Shown: piece after piece, positions 18,301-26,500 of the stretch
Position numbering within the stretch: position 1 is the stretch's first letter
How the letters are laid out: the number at the start of each line of letters is the position of its first letter
Virus record (IMG/VR): IMGVR_UViG_3300027906_000035
Span: 1 to 45,012 of that record
Reading direction: 5' to 3' (one strand)
Source of the DNA: a virus
DNA: 45,012 nt
Made by a program: the position numbers and the translations under genes
The notes under the pieces: generated by a model
What the model saw: the letters and a program-made list of their open reading frames with translations, nothing else
Databases searched by the model: none
What the model was told of the DNA's origin: nothing

Positions 18301-19895
18301 CTGGTTTTCCAGCACCAAACAACGTAAACAGTGCGGTTGCAATATGCGTGCCTATAGGATTTACAGAAATTACAGTTTTAAGATCAGTAAATACTAATTT
18401 ACGAGACACAAGTTCAAACAATAATCAATTACATCCAGCTTTATTAACAACATTGTCGACTCATTGCGGTGACCTATGGTTTGAGGTTGTCGGAACCTTA
18501 TCATCTAATCAAACTGCATCACCAGCCGGTCAACAGTCTTTAACTTTTCCACAAGTAACCGCCTATACTAGCAACAGCCAAAAATTTGGATCAACAGCCG
18601 TTCCAATGTTTGGCTCTAATGGATATAGTTTTACAAGCGGAAATGATTCGTTTAAGGTTGAGGGCATTACATCTATATCAGGTGGGTTTACTAGTTTTAA
18701 CAGTAGACTTGGACCACTGTTTAGACAATTTAACTTTAATCAAGAAACAATTAAAATCCACACATATTATAATACACTTCCCCCTGTCACTGTAAATATT
18801 AAAAACAGAGATTTTGGACAAACATACAGCAATACAGCTCAAATAGTTGCTTCAGCACCATCGGGAGATATAGGGTCTGGAATTACTATTGACTCAAATG
18901 GAAATATTTTAGTGACCTCAATGGGTAGTACAACTTACGCTTCTTCTGTTTCTCACCCTGACGATTCTTCTATTGTCATAGGAACAGGAAGTAATTTTAA
19001 AGCTCAATTTATTAAACTTGATACATTAGGAGATTTAGAATGGGAACTTCAAAGAACAGGGTCTGGGAATAATAATAATTATCCAGCTACTACCGGTAAA
19101 ACAGAATCTAGTCCTGGATCTAACAGTACTACAGGATCTGCACTGCCTTTCAGTCAATGGGGTGATACTACATTTATAGCAAATGGAACTTCTACTTTAA
19201 ATAACAATTCTGGGTTAGAGCTTATAGGTGGTTCTTTCTTTGATAAATTTGCTAATATGACCGGAACTGTAGATGCTACAATTACAATAATAAAAACTGT
19301 CATAGATTTTGTACCAAAATATGGATTGTTAATTACAACAAGCAGCACCCCACCTACTATTTCTAGTGCGGTTACGTCAATATTTTACAAAAGAGTCTAT
19401 TTTAACAACACGCTAGAACCATTTGTTGGTAAAACTTTAACTATTGACACTACAATATCAGCCTCTGGTTCTTTTACAGGAGATCCTCAATACACAAGGT
19501 ACGATTCTTATAATAATCAAAATACGTTTGTGTTTTTAGGATTTACTTCAAGCAATTACACTGGTTCTGGATGTTTAAATACAGGGGATTCGTACACCAT
19601 AAGTGCAACAGACGGTACGACTTCTTTTTCTGGCACTTGGCAGATAGTTAGTAATTTAACAGGACAGGGACATGCAATGACTCAAAGGCCTACTAACATT
19701 TGGAGCTGTGGATCTGGTGGAAGTTCTAATGCCCTAGCTTTTAATAGCACTAGCCAGCAGTATTGGCACATATCAAGAGTTGATGCAAATGGAGTTGATC
19801 ATAGTGCAGCGATGAATGTATTATCAAAAACGATTGGGGGTAGTACAACTAATCCAAATTATTCAGGCAATCAACCAACAATAACGTTTGGTTAG
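12375..19895 (+). CDS. Giant tail protein: propeller-type hub with thrombospondin type-3 repeat rod
   Basis: 2506 aa. Residues 1 to about 1090 resemble the tail-needle/stabilisation proteins of podoviruses: a conserved start (KMNKDLDERLVQKGEYRDA-like, with LDERLVQKGEYRDALNV), repeated beta segments with NKIYWFV, KRFLFFTDGLNPPRRVEI, GNRIVYGNY, LVVFQENRVSKLL and GGRIYFVDERRRVI, ending YDPTDRSYSLSLR. Residues 1095 to about 1815 are calcium-binding thrombospondin type-3 repeats with 14 exact copies of DAFPLD, each followed by DTDxDGxGDNADxDDDxDGxxD. The last 690 residues are Ser/Thr/Asn-rich, beta-type and unrecognised. Known: TSP3 repeats form rigid Ca-loaded rods in adhesins of Bacteroidota. 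Inference: a fibre-like extension of the tail hub. The normal continuation of the hub family appears to lie in the next gene. Confidence 0.8.
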   Translation: MKFKNIFSSGKMNKDLDERLVQKGEYRDALNVKVSNSSGSDVGSVENEISNAVLSSLSMGNNPVCIGSVADDVNNKIYWFVRSDLGSYVCEYDSDNNASSFVLIDTRTGHNNVLNFTKTNFIESNILIDIDNNKRFLFFTDGLNPPRRVEIDSAKLIDGNDFDKYDIDVIQKPPLYPPVLTLQSATNEENTIEERFLYFSYRYKYKHGEYSALSPFSEVAFFPKSFSLDFSTGLNKSMVNANGSVSIQFDTGSKNVTDVEIVFKESNSSVVYVVESINKEDESYANNATQNFLFKNSKIYKALAEKELFRVYDNVPLKAKTQQLIGNRIVYGNYVENFNLIDSNGNKVKPDINLQATTATITTPPVSSVKSNKDYEAGIVYLDDYGRATTVITSPQSSTNIPLSNQKLQNKLQVTINHLPPAFAKKYRIYIKQSKGNYESISPAIFYEEQETGYVYVQLNGNDKNKIKEGEFLVVKADSRGVKTGLVETQVLEMKEQGVNFLEDDTYPGTGDPPIAQQPGFYAKFKPSGYSLSIDDFVRTEHTDYDDSSNKRDNPLNIQFNSSVVEGPFYYGTNGAVTDVTLAGTYTISEEFARIRIEIDGINVDVNGNGSLIVDTFQWSVDTLDNNSTNTLSATNLPITPGTPIALTGSGLTIDFAAATGHTIGDRWMFNARPSTINALYTNTSEREQRAYSQFRSFPQSEEEIPLGTIINFTYDEYNRGTQYITHEFVVNQTFKNLEEWYHESGAKAILNPDIPENRIFFLRGTYGSSQSLIDNSLTSDLLMVIKSKFQQNTSTNKRAKVDNIFVLFTRQTTDIINLETKPETINSEIFYELPATYNINSQGYHEAPAGGTTQTDSTQATFELPFFNCFSWGNCVESYKIKDDFNAKFFEPENKPSSNLKDYKQNNRTTSLTYSNVYDQTTKYNGLNEFNLSTANYKDMDDFYGSINKIVGRESDLVVFQENRVSKLLFNKSVLFNADGGGNVASSTNILGQDIPYLGEYGVTSNPFAVVIWGGRIYFVDERRRVICRLSQDGITQISDYGMLDWFGDALRVTPDVIGGYDPTDRSYSLSLRGAQEEWREDEVECEILYDSTDTDSDGTVDSIDTDDDGDGVLDTVDAFPLDSTESVDTDGDGIGDNADTDDDGDGVDDAQDAFPLDATETTDTDSDGIGDNTDTDDDGDGVLDVNEGDMDGDGVDDNNDTDTDGDGTPNSTDTDDDNDGVLDGSDALPTNPNESVDTDGDGIGNNQDTDDDGDGVLDTQDAFPLDSTESVDTDGDGIGNNTDTDDDGDGVLDSSDAFPLDSTETVDSDSDGLGDNADPDDDNDGIADINEVDSDGEPPVDDIDTDDDNDGVLDVNDAFPLDPTETTDTDSDGTGDNADTDDDNDGVLDTADAFPLDSTETVDTDSDGTGDNADTDDDNDGVLDVNDAFPLDANETTDTDGDGVGNNADLDDDNDGVLDLQDAFPLDSTETIDTDSDGIGNNADTDDDGDGVADSSDAFPLDSTESVDTDSDGTGDNADTDDDNDGTPDTSDAFPLDASETTDTDGDGTGDNADTDDDNDGTPDSSDAFPLDATETTDTDSDGVGDNADTDDDNDGVLDSADAFPLDATETTDTDSDGIGDNADLDDDGDGISDAYETQLGTNPLDSTDTPTDTDSDGIPNAIDTDDDNDGTPDTSDAFPLDSTETTDTDGDGTGDNADTDDDNDGVPDADEIAAGTDPLDSTSTPPDTDGDGTLDYLDTDDDNDGVLDVNDAFPLDASESVDTDGDGIGNNADTDDDNDGLTDAQEATAGTNPLLADTDSDFIVDSVDPDPLDSSNPTVSDTSGGGRSSSCTTPETHHYFPNSGSLYGTGSQAHDYRLNGDLFNQNISQTDSDLSIIPQASSAITLSNNTTLSSVNLTDAPKFNDGVNGNSTGVTYNDRYITKAAAVAAGYTIGIMRNSDESVKPLTGQSVNDIPNDAILIAHTTDLGTNPNTGFPAPNNVNSAVAICVPIGFTEITVLRSVNTNLRDTSSNNNQLHPALLTTLSTHCGDLWFEVVGTLSSNQTASPAGQQSLTFPQVTAYTSNSQKFGSTAVPMFGSNGYSFTSGNDSFKVEGITSISGGFTSFNSRLGPLFRQFNFNQETIKIHTYYNTLPPVTVNIKNRDFGQTYSNTAQIVASAPSGDIGSGITIDSNGNILVTSMGSTTYASSVSHPDDSSIVIGTGSNFKAQFIKLDTLGDLEWELQRTGSGNNNNYPATTGKTESSPGSNSTTGSALPFSQWGDTTFIANGTSTLNNNSGLELIGGSFFDKFANMTGTVDATITIIKTVIDFVPKYGLLITTSSTPPTISSAVTSIFYKRVYFNNTLEPFVGKTLTIDTTISASGSFTGDPQYTRYDSYNNQNTFVFLGFTSSNYTGSGCLNTGDSYTISATDGTTSFSGTWQIVSNLTGQGHAMTQRPTNIWSCGSGGSSNALAFNSTSQQYWHISRVDANGVDHSAAMNVLSKTIGGSTTNPNYSGNQPTITFG
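15657..17820 (+). repeat. In-gene tandem repeat array encoding thrombospondin type-3 units
   Basis: About 2.16 kb of imperfect tandem repeats with a basic period of roughly 108 bases (36 codons), built from DTDxDGxGDNADTDDDxDGVLDxxDAFPLDxTE. Fourteen copies hold DAFPLD exactly; one variant has DALPTN; a few units are shortened or replaced by E-x-x-x-GT[ND]PLDS linkers near the 3' end. Copies differ at many synonymous sites, so the array is old or selected at protein level rather than freshly duplicated. The repeats create long false open frames on the opposite strand. Confidence 0.9.
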
Positions 19896-19918
19896 ATGTA
19901 AGGCAAAAAGATATAGAT

Positions 19919-20866
19919 ATGAAGTATAGATCAGGATATAAAAAAGTTAAAACTTTAAGAAAATATGTTAATGGACGGCCTACTAATATAACCAAAGCTA
20001 ACGTATCTTCAGACACCGATTATATTGAAAAATACCTGTCTGACGAATGCCCTGTTAATACGCTTCCATCTGGAATAACTGTTACACCAACAACACCATC
20101 TACTCAGGCATACAGAAACCCAACAGTTACTGGGGCAAACAACTATACAGTAAGCTTTAGTGAGTATGTAAATGGATGGACATCTTTTCACTCATGGATA
20201 CCAGAGTCTATGGTCAATATGAATGGAGATTTTTTTACATTTAAAAGCGGTCAGCTTTACAAGCACCACGCAAATAATGCCAATAGGAATAATTTTTATG
20301 GAGTAACGTACCCTTCGGAGTTAGAGTTTGTATCTAATGACGCATCAGGAGATGTTAAAATGTTCAAAACCATAGAGATTGAAGGAGACACTAAAGATTG
20401 GGACGTAACAGTTGTAACAAACTTAGATCAAGGGCATATAGACAAAAGTTCTTTTGAAAAGAAAGAAGGGTTTCATTATTCTTACATAAGAAGAGATGCT
20501 ACGGATTTAGTCAATACCGAGTTATTATCTGTTCAGGGAGTTGGGATGCTTATTAGCACTACAACAAATGTTTACAATTTTACCTCAGTTCCTTCTGAAA
20601 TATCTGTAGGAGACTCTCTTTATAAAGCTACATCTGGTAGCTATCAATTAATTGGAACTATATCAGGAATGACAGGAACGTCTATAACAACAAGTGCGTC
20701 AGCAGTCACTCCTTCTGTAAACGATTTTATATTTGGAGCTAAGTCTCCTGTAGCGGAATCGTATGGTTTAAAAGGTTATTTTGCAAATATTAAGATATCA
20801 AATACAAGTAATTCTAAGGTTGAAGTTTTTGCTGTAAATTCAGAGGTTTCGAAAAGCTTCCCTTAA
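19919..20866 (+). CDS. Tail hub-associated domain protein (detached C-terminal module)
   Basis: 315 aa. The central part reads YTVSFSEYVNGWTSFHSWIPE, then FFTFKSGQLYKHH, NNFYGVTYPSELEFVSND and MFKTIEIEGD. I know this series (SFSE-x-V-x-GW-x-SF, FF-[TS]-[FV]-K-x-x-x-LY-x-H, N-x-FYG, K-x-F-x-[TS]-[IL]-x-[YI]-EG) as the C-terminal part of propeller-type tail proteins in Bacteroidota podoviruses. There it usually follows directly after a YDP-x-x-x-x-Y-x-L-S-[LI] strand, which here occurs near residue 1075 of the preceding gene. The remainder contains TSVPSEISVGDSLYK-type beta segments. The start has the same AGATATAGATATG leader as the gene at 592. Confidence 0.65.
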   Translation: MKYRSGYKKVKTLRKYVNGRPTNITKANVSSDTDYIEKYLSDECPVNTLPSGITVTPTTPSTQAYRNPTVTGANNYTVSFSEYVNGWTSFHSWIPESMVNMNGDFFTFKSGQLYKHHANNANRNNFYGVTYPSELEFVSNDASGDVKMFKTIEIEGDTKDWDVTVVTNLDQGHIDKSSFEKKEGFHYSYIRRDATDLVNTELLSVQGVGMLISTTTNVYNFTSVPSEISVGDSLYKATSGSYQLIGTISGMTGTSITTSASAVTPSVNDFIFGAKSPVAESYGLKGYFANIKISNTSNSKVEVFAVNSEVSKSFP

Positions 20867-20873
20867 TATTTAG

Positions 20874-20881
20874 TATATTTG
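20874..20881 (+). promoter_or_regulatory. Promoter -7 element TATATTTG (leaderless start)
   Basis: TATATTTG is an exact TAnnTTTG match five bases upstream of the ATG at 20887, in the 20-base gap after the tail gene. The predicted start site is at or beside the ATG, so the mRNA would be leaderless, as at 10818-10825. It would drive the acetyltransferase and the ejection protein genes. Confidence 0.55.
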
Positions 20882-20886
20882 CATTA

Positions 20887-21288
20887 ATGAAATTTAATTT
20901 AAGAACAGTCTCTGGAGAGGACTATGATAATGTTCTTTTAAAATGGTGGAAAAACTGGGGATGGGAAGCACCACCCAAGGATTTTTTACCAGAAACCGGA
21001 CTAATTGTGTCAAAAGGTAATATTGATATTTGTGCAGGGTTTCTATACCTTACAAATTCTAAGGTTGGACTGACAGAGTTTGTGGTTTCAAACAAAGAAT
21101 ATAGAGACTCAGACAGAGGAGAAGCTTTAGACTTTCTTTTAGATTGTATTCTAGAGCTAGCAGATGAAAATGGATGTAAATACGCTCATGTTATTTTAAA
21201 GAACAAGAGCCTATTAAGAAGATATAAAAGGGCTGGATATATAGAGTCCGATAAAAACGTTTTAGAATTAGTTAAAGCATGGCAATAG
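20887..21288 (+). CDS. GNAT-family N-acetyltransferase
   Basis: 133 aa. The fold of the GNAT family is visible: an N-terminal SGEDYDNVLLKWWKNWGWEAP helix region, a beta hairpin (GLIVSKGNIDICAGFLYLTN), a strand with EFVVSNKEYRDSDRGEALDFLL (acetyl-CoA site and helix 3 position), and the C-terminal signature KNKSLLRRYKRAGYIE. Known: proteins of this exact type, with WW[KN]-x-WGW-x-x-P-x-x-FLP near the start, occur among virion genes of podoviruses; the substrate is unknown. Position between tail and ejection genes, behind its own promoter element, suggests packaging in the virion or late expression. It overlaps the next gene by ten bases. Confidence 0.75.
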   Translation: MKFNLRTVSGEDYDNVLLKWWKNWGWEAPPKDFLPETGLIVSKGNIDICAGFLYLTNSKVGLTEFVVSNKEYRDSDRGEALDFLLDCILELADENGCKYAHVILKNKSLLRRYKRAGYIESDKNVLELVKAWQ

Positions 21289-21926
21289 CAACTGGAACAG
21301 CGATAGCGTTAGGAGTGTCAGCAGCAGCAGGGGCTGCTACCGCAATATCCGGAGCGGCTAGAGCTAAAAGAGCAAAAAAGGCGCTACAAAACTTTAAGCG
21401 TCAAGAATTATCACAAACAGAAGGATTAAGAGTGTCTACATTAGGGGCTGAGTTACAAACAGAAGCAGCCTTGCAAAGGCAGGCTACAAGCGTTGATGCT
21501 CTACAGGCTGGAGGTGTAAGAGGATTAGTCGGAGGTCTCGGAAGAGTTGAGGCGGCCCAGGGACAACAACAAAGACAAATATCAGCAGACCTGGATAGAC
21601 AGCAAATGCAAATAGAAAGGATGCAGTTTCAAGAGGCTCAATCTTTAAGACAGATGCAGGAATCAAGGGAAAATTTTCAGGTAGGAGCTTTAATGTCAGA
21701 GCAACAAGCTGGACAGCAAGCTGTAACTGCTGGATTAACACAAATAGGAAGTGCTGCAATGTCTGGATTAACATCAATGGATTCAATGCAGGCAAAGGAG
21801 CCCACGGTTAGACCAAAAAATTTGACGACTGCTGTACAATATGCGACCCCTCCACCACCGCCAGCATTTTCTAACAAAGGATTTTCCCTTGCGGACATGT
21901 CACAACTTAAAGCAAGAAAAATATAA
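21279..21926 (+). CDS. Internal virion (ejection) protein, small
   Basis: 215 aa. N-terminal residues 1-25 are an Ala/Gly-rich hydrophobic helix (ATGTAIALGVSAAAGAATAI), followed by basic RAKRAKKAL and a long Gln-rich helix (EAAQGQQQRQISADLDRQQM), with a proline tract (PPPPP) near the C-terminus. Known: T7 gp14-type ejection proteins have this layout, a glycine/alanine-rich membrane-active start and Gln-rich helices, and are the first of three internal proteins released to form a channel across the envelope. It is the first of three such genes here, with a one-base overlap to the second. Confidence 0.65.
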   Translation: MAIATGTAIALGVSAAAGAATAISGAARAKRAKKALQNFKRQELSQTEGLRVSTLGAELQTEAALQRQATSVDALQAGGVRGLVGGLGRVEAAQGQQQRQISADLDRQQMQIERMQFQEAQSLRQMQESRENFQVGALMSEQQAGQQAVTAGLTQIGSAAMSGLTSMDSMQAKEPTVRPKNLTTAVQYATPPPPPAFSNKGFSLADMSQLKARKI

Positions 21927-23584
21927 TGGCAGCAAGAGATTATGTAGCGGGGTTTCAGGTAGCAGGCGGAGGAAAAGCTAATGTTGTTGATCTTTCAGCA
22001 GCAGCAGCAGGTGTCGCCGCATATGGGTTGGAACAAGCTGAAGAAACCAGAAAAAGACAAAAAGAGTTTGATGAGAATAGAGCGGCATTCAAGAAAGAAA
22101 TGGCTGATACTTACGATCAATATGTTCGTGAAAATAACTTTGATGACACAGGTATTTTAGACTATGACGCAGCAACAGAAAAACTTAGGAATTCAATAAA
22201 ACAATCTCATTTAGAGACAGAGTATCTTTATGACCAAGGCACAATAGACGAGGCTGAAGTTAGAAGAAGAAACAACGAAATTAAAGGTCAGGTTGGTGAG
22301 GTTAAGAACCTTTCAGCAGACATAGTGGCTTACCAGGAAAAAGTTCAGAAATTAGAGGAAGAAGGAAAGGGAAGCGAGGTCAATGGCTTAAGAACAGATA
22401 TTCTTGAGGCATTTTCTGAAAACTTTAATGTTGTTTCTACCGCAAAAGGATTACAGTATCAAACTGTTGTAGATGGAGAGGTTAAGGGAATAAATGCTGG
22501 TGAGTTCAAAAGAATACTAAATGCTGAACAAGGCGTAGATATAGAGAAAGACCTAGACGATCTTGTAAAACTTGGAGGCCTTGAAGAAAAAATAGAAGGC
22601 TTTGGGCGTAATGCAAAAAAAGTAACTGAATACCTTAGAGGAAAAGAGGGTAACGCTTTGTTGAAAACAAGAATAGATCAATGGAGTGCTTCAGAAAAGT
22701 ATGATTACATGTTGAAAGCTGGTTTAGCAACAGATGACCCTGCGATTGCAAAAGAGGGGGGAATAAAGCTAATAGATGGCGCTTCAATATTTAAAAAAGA
22801 AGTTAGTGAAGATGAAGATCAAGCAATCGCTGACCACATGGAAAAAGAGTTAACTAATAGGCTTTTATTTAAAGGAAAGAAAGAGCTTTATGACGACAAA
22901 TATACTTTACAGCAAATTAAAGATAGAAATGCGTCTAATAGGGCTAATAGAGCAAAGAAGTCATTAACAAAATCAGCAGATATTATTCAAACAGACGAAG
23001 GCTCTGGGGATAAGCAAAGAGTAAGGGAGGTTTATTCAGTAGACGGAAAGGGCATTCCGGTTGATTATTTAGTACAAACTCCAGGAAATAATATTAGTAG
23101 AGCAATGATGGATAGTATTGAGGGTATTCCAGGGGGAACACCTGTGCCGTTTGATGCCATAAAGAATACTAAATTTATAATGGAGAGAGGAGATATAGAC
23201 ACGGGGCTTATCGAAATAACTCTTGGTTATGACTATGATATTCCAAAAGAAGATGACAACTCTTTAGTTGAGGCAATAGGAAGGATGAGTGATGTTAAAA
23301 GAAGACAGAGTATAAGAAAATATGGTAAAGAAGCGGGGCTAGGGGATAGCGAAATACAAGCAATAGCTGATGACCCGCAAAAAGCAGTTAGCTTTTTAGC
23401 CGAAAGAGCTCCTAAAAAAGGATCTGCTACATTTAAATATGTGCCACAAAACTTGACTGAGTATAATAGAATTTTAACAAACACAGGTAGAAACCCAATA
23501 TCTGATGCAGACTGGTCAAAACATGTTTCTGCTGTTAAGAGTAAGCAAAATTGGGCCAATAAGAAATTCTCAAGAAACCAATAG
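21926..23584 (+). CDS. Internal virion (ejection) protein, middle
   Basis: 552 aa, mostly charged long helices (RNNEIKGQVGEVKNLSADIV, AYQEKVQKLEEEGKGSEV) with no signal peptide. No enzymatic motif is visible. It is assigned from its place between a gp14-like protein and a 1790-aa polyvalent protein, which mirrors the gp14-gp15-gp16 order of T7-like phages, and from its helical character. Its TAA stop lies just before the next ATG (TAGTATG). The function in genome delivery is inference; sequence similarity to gp15 itself is not recognisable. Confidence 0.6.
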   Translation: MAARDYVAGFQVAGGGKANVVDLSAAAAGVAAYGLEQAEETRKRQKEFDENRAAFKKEMADTYDQYVRENNFDDTGILDYDAATEKLRNSIKQSHLETEYLYDQGTIDEAEVRRRNNEIKGQVGEVKNLSADIVAYQEKVQKLEEEGKGSEVNGLRTDILEAFSENFNVVSTAKGLQYQTVVDGEVKGINAGEFKRILNAEQGVDIEKDLDDLVKLGGLEEKIEGFGRNAKKVTEYLRGKEGNALLKTRIDQWSASEKYDYMLKAGLATDDPAIAKEGGIKLIDGASIFKKEVSEDEDQAIADHMEKELTNRLLFKGKKELYDDKYTLQQIKDRNASNRANRAKKSLTKSADIIQTDEGSGDKQRVREVYSVDGKGIPVDYLVQTPGNNISRAMMDSIEGIPGGTPVPFDAIKNTKFIMERGDIDTGLIEITLGYDYDIPKEDDNSLVEAIGRMSDVKRRQSIRKYGKEAGLGDSEIQAIADDPQKAVSFLAERAPKKGSATFKYVPQNLTEYNRILTNTGRNPISDADWSKHVSAVKSKQNWANKKFSRNQ

Positions 23585-23585
23585 T

Positions 23586-26500
23586 ATGACTGATCCAAAT
23601 CAAAACGGCGCTACCGTAGATATAAATCAAGAGGCACTAACATTGGCATATGATGATGCTTTTGATGGAGGATTTGTAGGCACTCAGGCTGAGTTTTTTC
23701 AACTTTTATGTGAAGATGAGCAAGCTCAGGGTTGGTCTTTTGAATCCGCTCAATTAGGAGGTTTTGAAGGTTCTTTTGATGATTTTAAAGAGTTGTTGTC
23801 GTTGCCTGATATAATTGAAAAGGTTGATAGTGAGACACCAAAAGAGGATGATGAAGTAAAAAAAAAAGATACGTTTGGACCACTTTCGGAAGAAGATACG
23901 AGATCTTTATCTCTCGAGTCTGAGTTTTCTTCGGCAGACCCCAACTTTAGTATAGAAAAGTCTATTGGTTATATAGAGGAGTACAAAAAAGATAAGTATA
24001 AAAAAGCAATTGAATATTTTAAAGATGCTCGTCCAGACTTAGACTTTCCAACAAAAGAAGAATACTATGGAGTTGGTAAAGCTCCAATGCTAACTGAAAC
24101 TTCAGAATACAAGGATGCAACTGACATTTCTGCTGACGAAAAAAGAGTTAGAGAAGAGCAAGCGAAAATAGCACAAGAATATAGAGAAGGCAAAAGAGAG
24201 TTAACTCCTCAACAATCCTTAGTAAATACATTACACAACTCCCTAGGGCAGCTAGCAACTGTTGATGATACTTTTAGATACATGTATGGTGTTGTAACCA
24301 ATGACATGAAACAAATTGGATTGGCAGAAGCTGAAATGGAAAGAATAGACTCCATGGCTCAACCAACAATGGAATTTACCGACGGCGCTAGCCTCACGGA
24401 GGATCCAGCAAAGTTTGCTGCTGCTGTTGTTGATGGTTTTTCTGGATTTGCAACTTCAGCCTTAATATATAGCCTAACAGGTGGTCCTTATACCATGGGA
24501 ATTGGTTTAGCAAGTGATATGATAGCAAGGTCTATTAGGGATTTCAATAAAACAAAAGCCGAGGCAAACAAAACAACTGTAGAAGAATTGCATAAAACCG
24601 GAGAGTTTGAGGTTTTAATACCTGGATCTATAGGAGTTCTTGCTTATAAATTAGAAAAAGTAGGTATAAAGGGTGTTGGAGAAGCGATTAATACACTAGC
24701 AAAAAAGGGTCTCAGTAAACTTGCTAAATTATTAACGTTTGGAACTTCTCAATTTACAGAAGGAGCTACTGAATTTGGTCAAAACATTTTAGAAGACATA
24801 AATAATTTTTTAGCTAGCATAGATAATGAGGAAAGTAAAAAGATATACAAGGGAAGGCCAGATTTATTAGCTGAAGAAATAGGAAAAGAGTTTGTTAAAT
24901 CGGCTGCATCTAGAGAGTCCAAGGAAGCTTTTTATAAGGGGCTTGCTGGAGGTGCGGGCGGAACTACTTTAGGTTCGGCTTATAATAAAGTTATGTCTGT
25001 TACTAAATCCAAAAAAGAAACAGATAAACAAGACGACCTAACAGAAAGAATATTAGACTTAGAAGCTATAGAAAGAAACCCATCGCTTAATGAGTCAGAA
25101 AAGGAAGGTATTAAAACATCTAAAGATGCAGCACTCGAAGAGTTAAAAAGAATTCAAATAGAGGCTGAAAAAATGGCTGAAAACTACAGCCAAGAGCAAA
25201 TTGATGAGTTTGTACAACTCAGAGAGGAACAAGTATCCTTAAACAATCAGCTCTGGACAACAGAAAACTCTAAGAACCTGAATAGAGAACAGAAGGATAA
25301 AGTTATACAAAACCTCCAGGATAAGTTTAAAAAAAATGTATCCAGGGTAAAGGAGATTCAGAAGGAAGCAATAGAAGGGGCTAAAACAAAAAAAGAAGAA
25401 GCTCCTAGTCAACCAGCCCAAGAAGAAGTGTTGGTTCAAGAGGAGGCTGATTCTAAAGGTAGAGTTTTCAAAAGGTACGCCATTACAACAGAAAAAGATG
25501 GCATAAAAACAACAACATATACATTCAATAGAAGCGACAAAGATGCTTCTCAAAGAAACAAATCTAATGTTAAGCCCGAGGTTGCGTTTGGTGAGAGATT
25601 TGAAGTAGATCCTGAGTCTGAGTACAATGATCTTATATTTGAAGATGAACTAAAGGTGGTTGGTGTTGAAAATATTGTAGAAAATACTAACCCTAGGTCG
25701 GATCAAGTTCAGTATCAAGCAGATGTCGTAGTTGAAGATAAAGATGGTAGCAGAACAACCCTTAAAGGAATAAGGTTAAGGGAGAAAACCCCTCAGCCAA
25801 TAACTAAGGCAGAATCAGGATTAATTCTTACTGAAGAAGACGGATCTACATTTGTAGAGCCAGAAGGATCTTCTAGATATGCTATTGGTGAAACTCAAAG
25901 AACCGTAGCAGTTATTGATTCGTCTGGGAAACTTTTAGGGGCATTTGATGCTAAGACTGGTAAGAAAAGAAAAACCACTGAATCATCAGAGGCTGAATTA
26001 ATAAATCAGTTTGACTACGATAAAGGAGAGTCTGCCTTTGAAGGTTTAGAGGGGGAAGTAAAGGATCCAAATCAACTTATTGCAGACAGAAGTCAGAATC
26101 CAAAAGAAGTTGCAAAAGCATATATTGAAGAGAAAAGTAAAAAACCTGAAGAAAAATCTTCGGTAACAGAAGCAAATTTAAAAGAACTTTTTAAGGAACT
26201 AACGGGACTCAAAGGAACTGACTCACAAATAAAAAAAGTAGCTGAACAGGATTCAGAACAACTTATGGAGCCTAGAGAGCCTGCTGAAGTTCAGGAAGAA
26301 AGAGAGGGCATGGAGCTTCAGAGGGAGATCATGGAAAAAGAAGGGGTAGAAACAGAGCAAGGTGCTAAAAACCTAATAGAGTCTCTAAAAAAATGGGCAA
26401 AACTAGGGCTAAATAAATTTTCTAACTTAAGAAGCAAGATTGGTCTTGATCCTAAAAGAGGAAATGTTCTTATAACAAGACTTCAAGAGGCTTACAAAGG

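Noticed and set aside
23505-23585. Upstream ATG giving 27 extra residues to the polyvalent protein
   Set aside because: It would overlap the previous gene by 80 bases; the ATG at 23586 gives adjoining genes as elsewhere in the arm.
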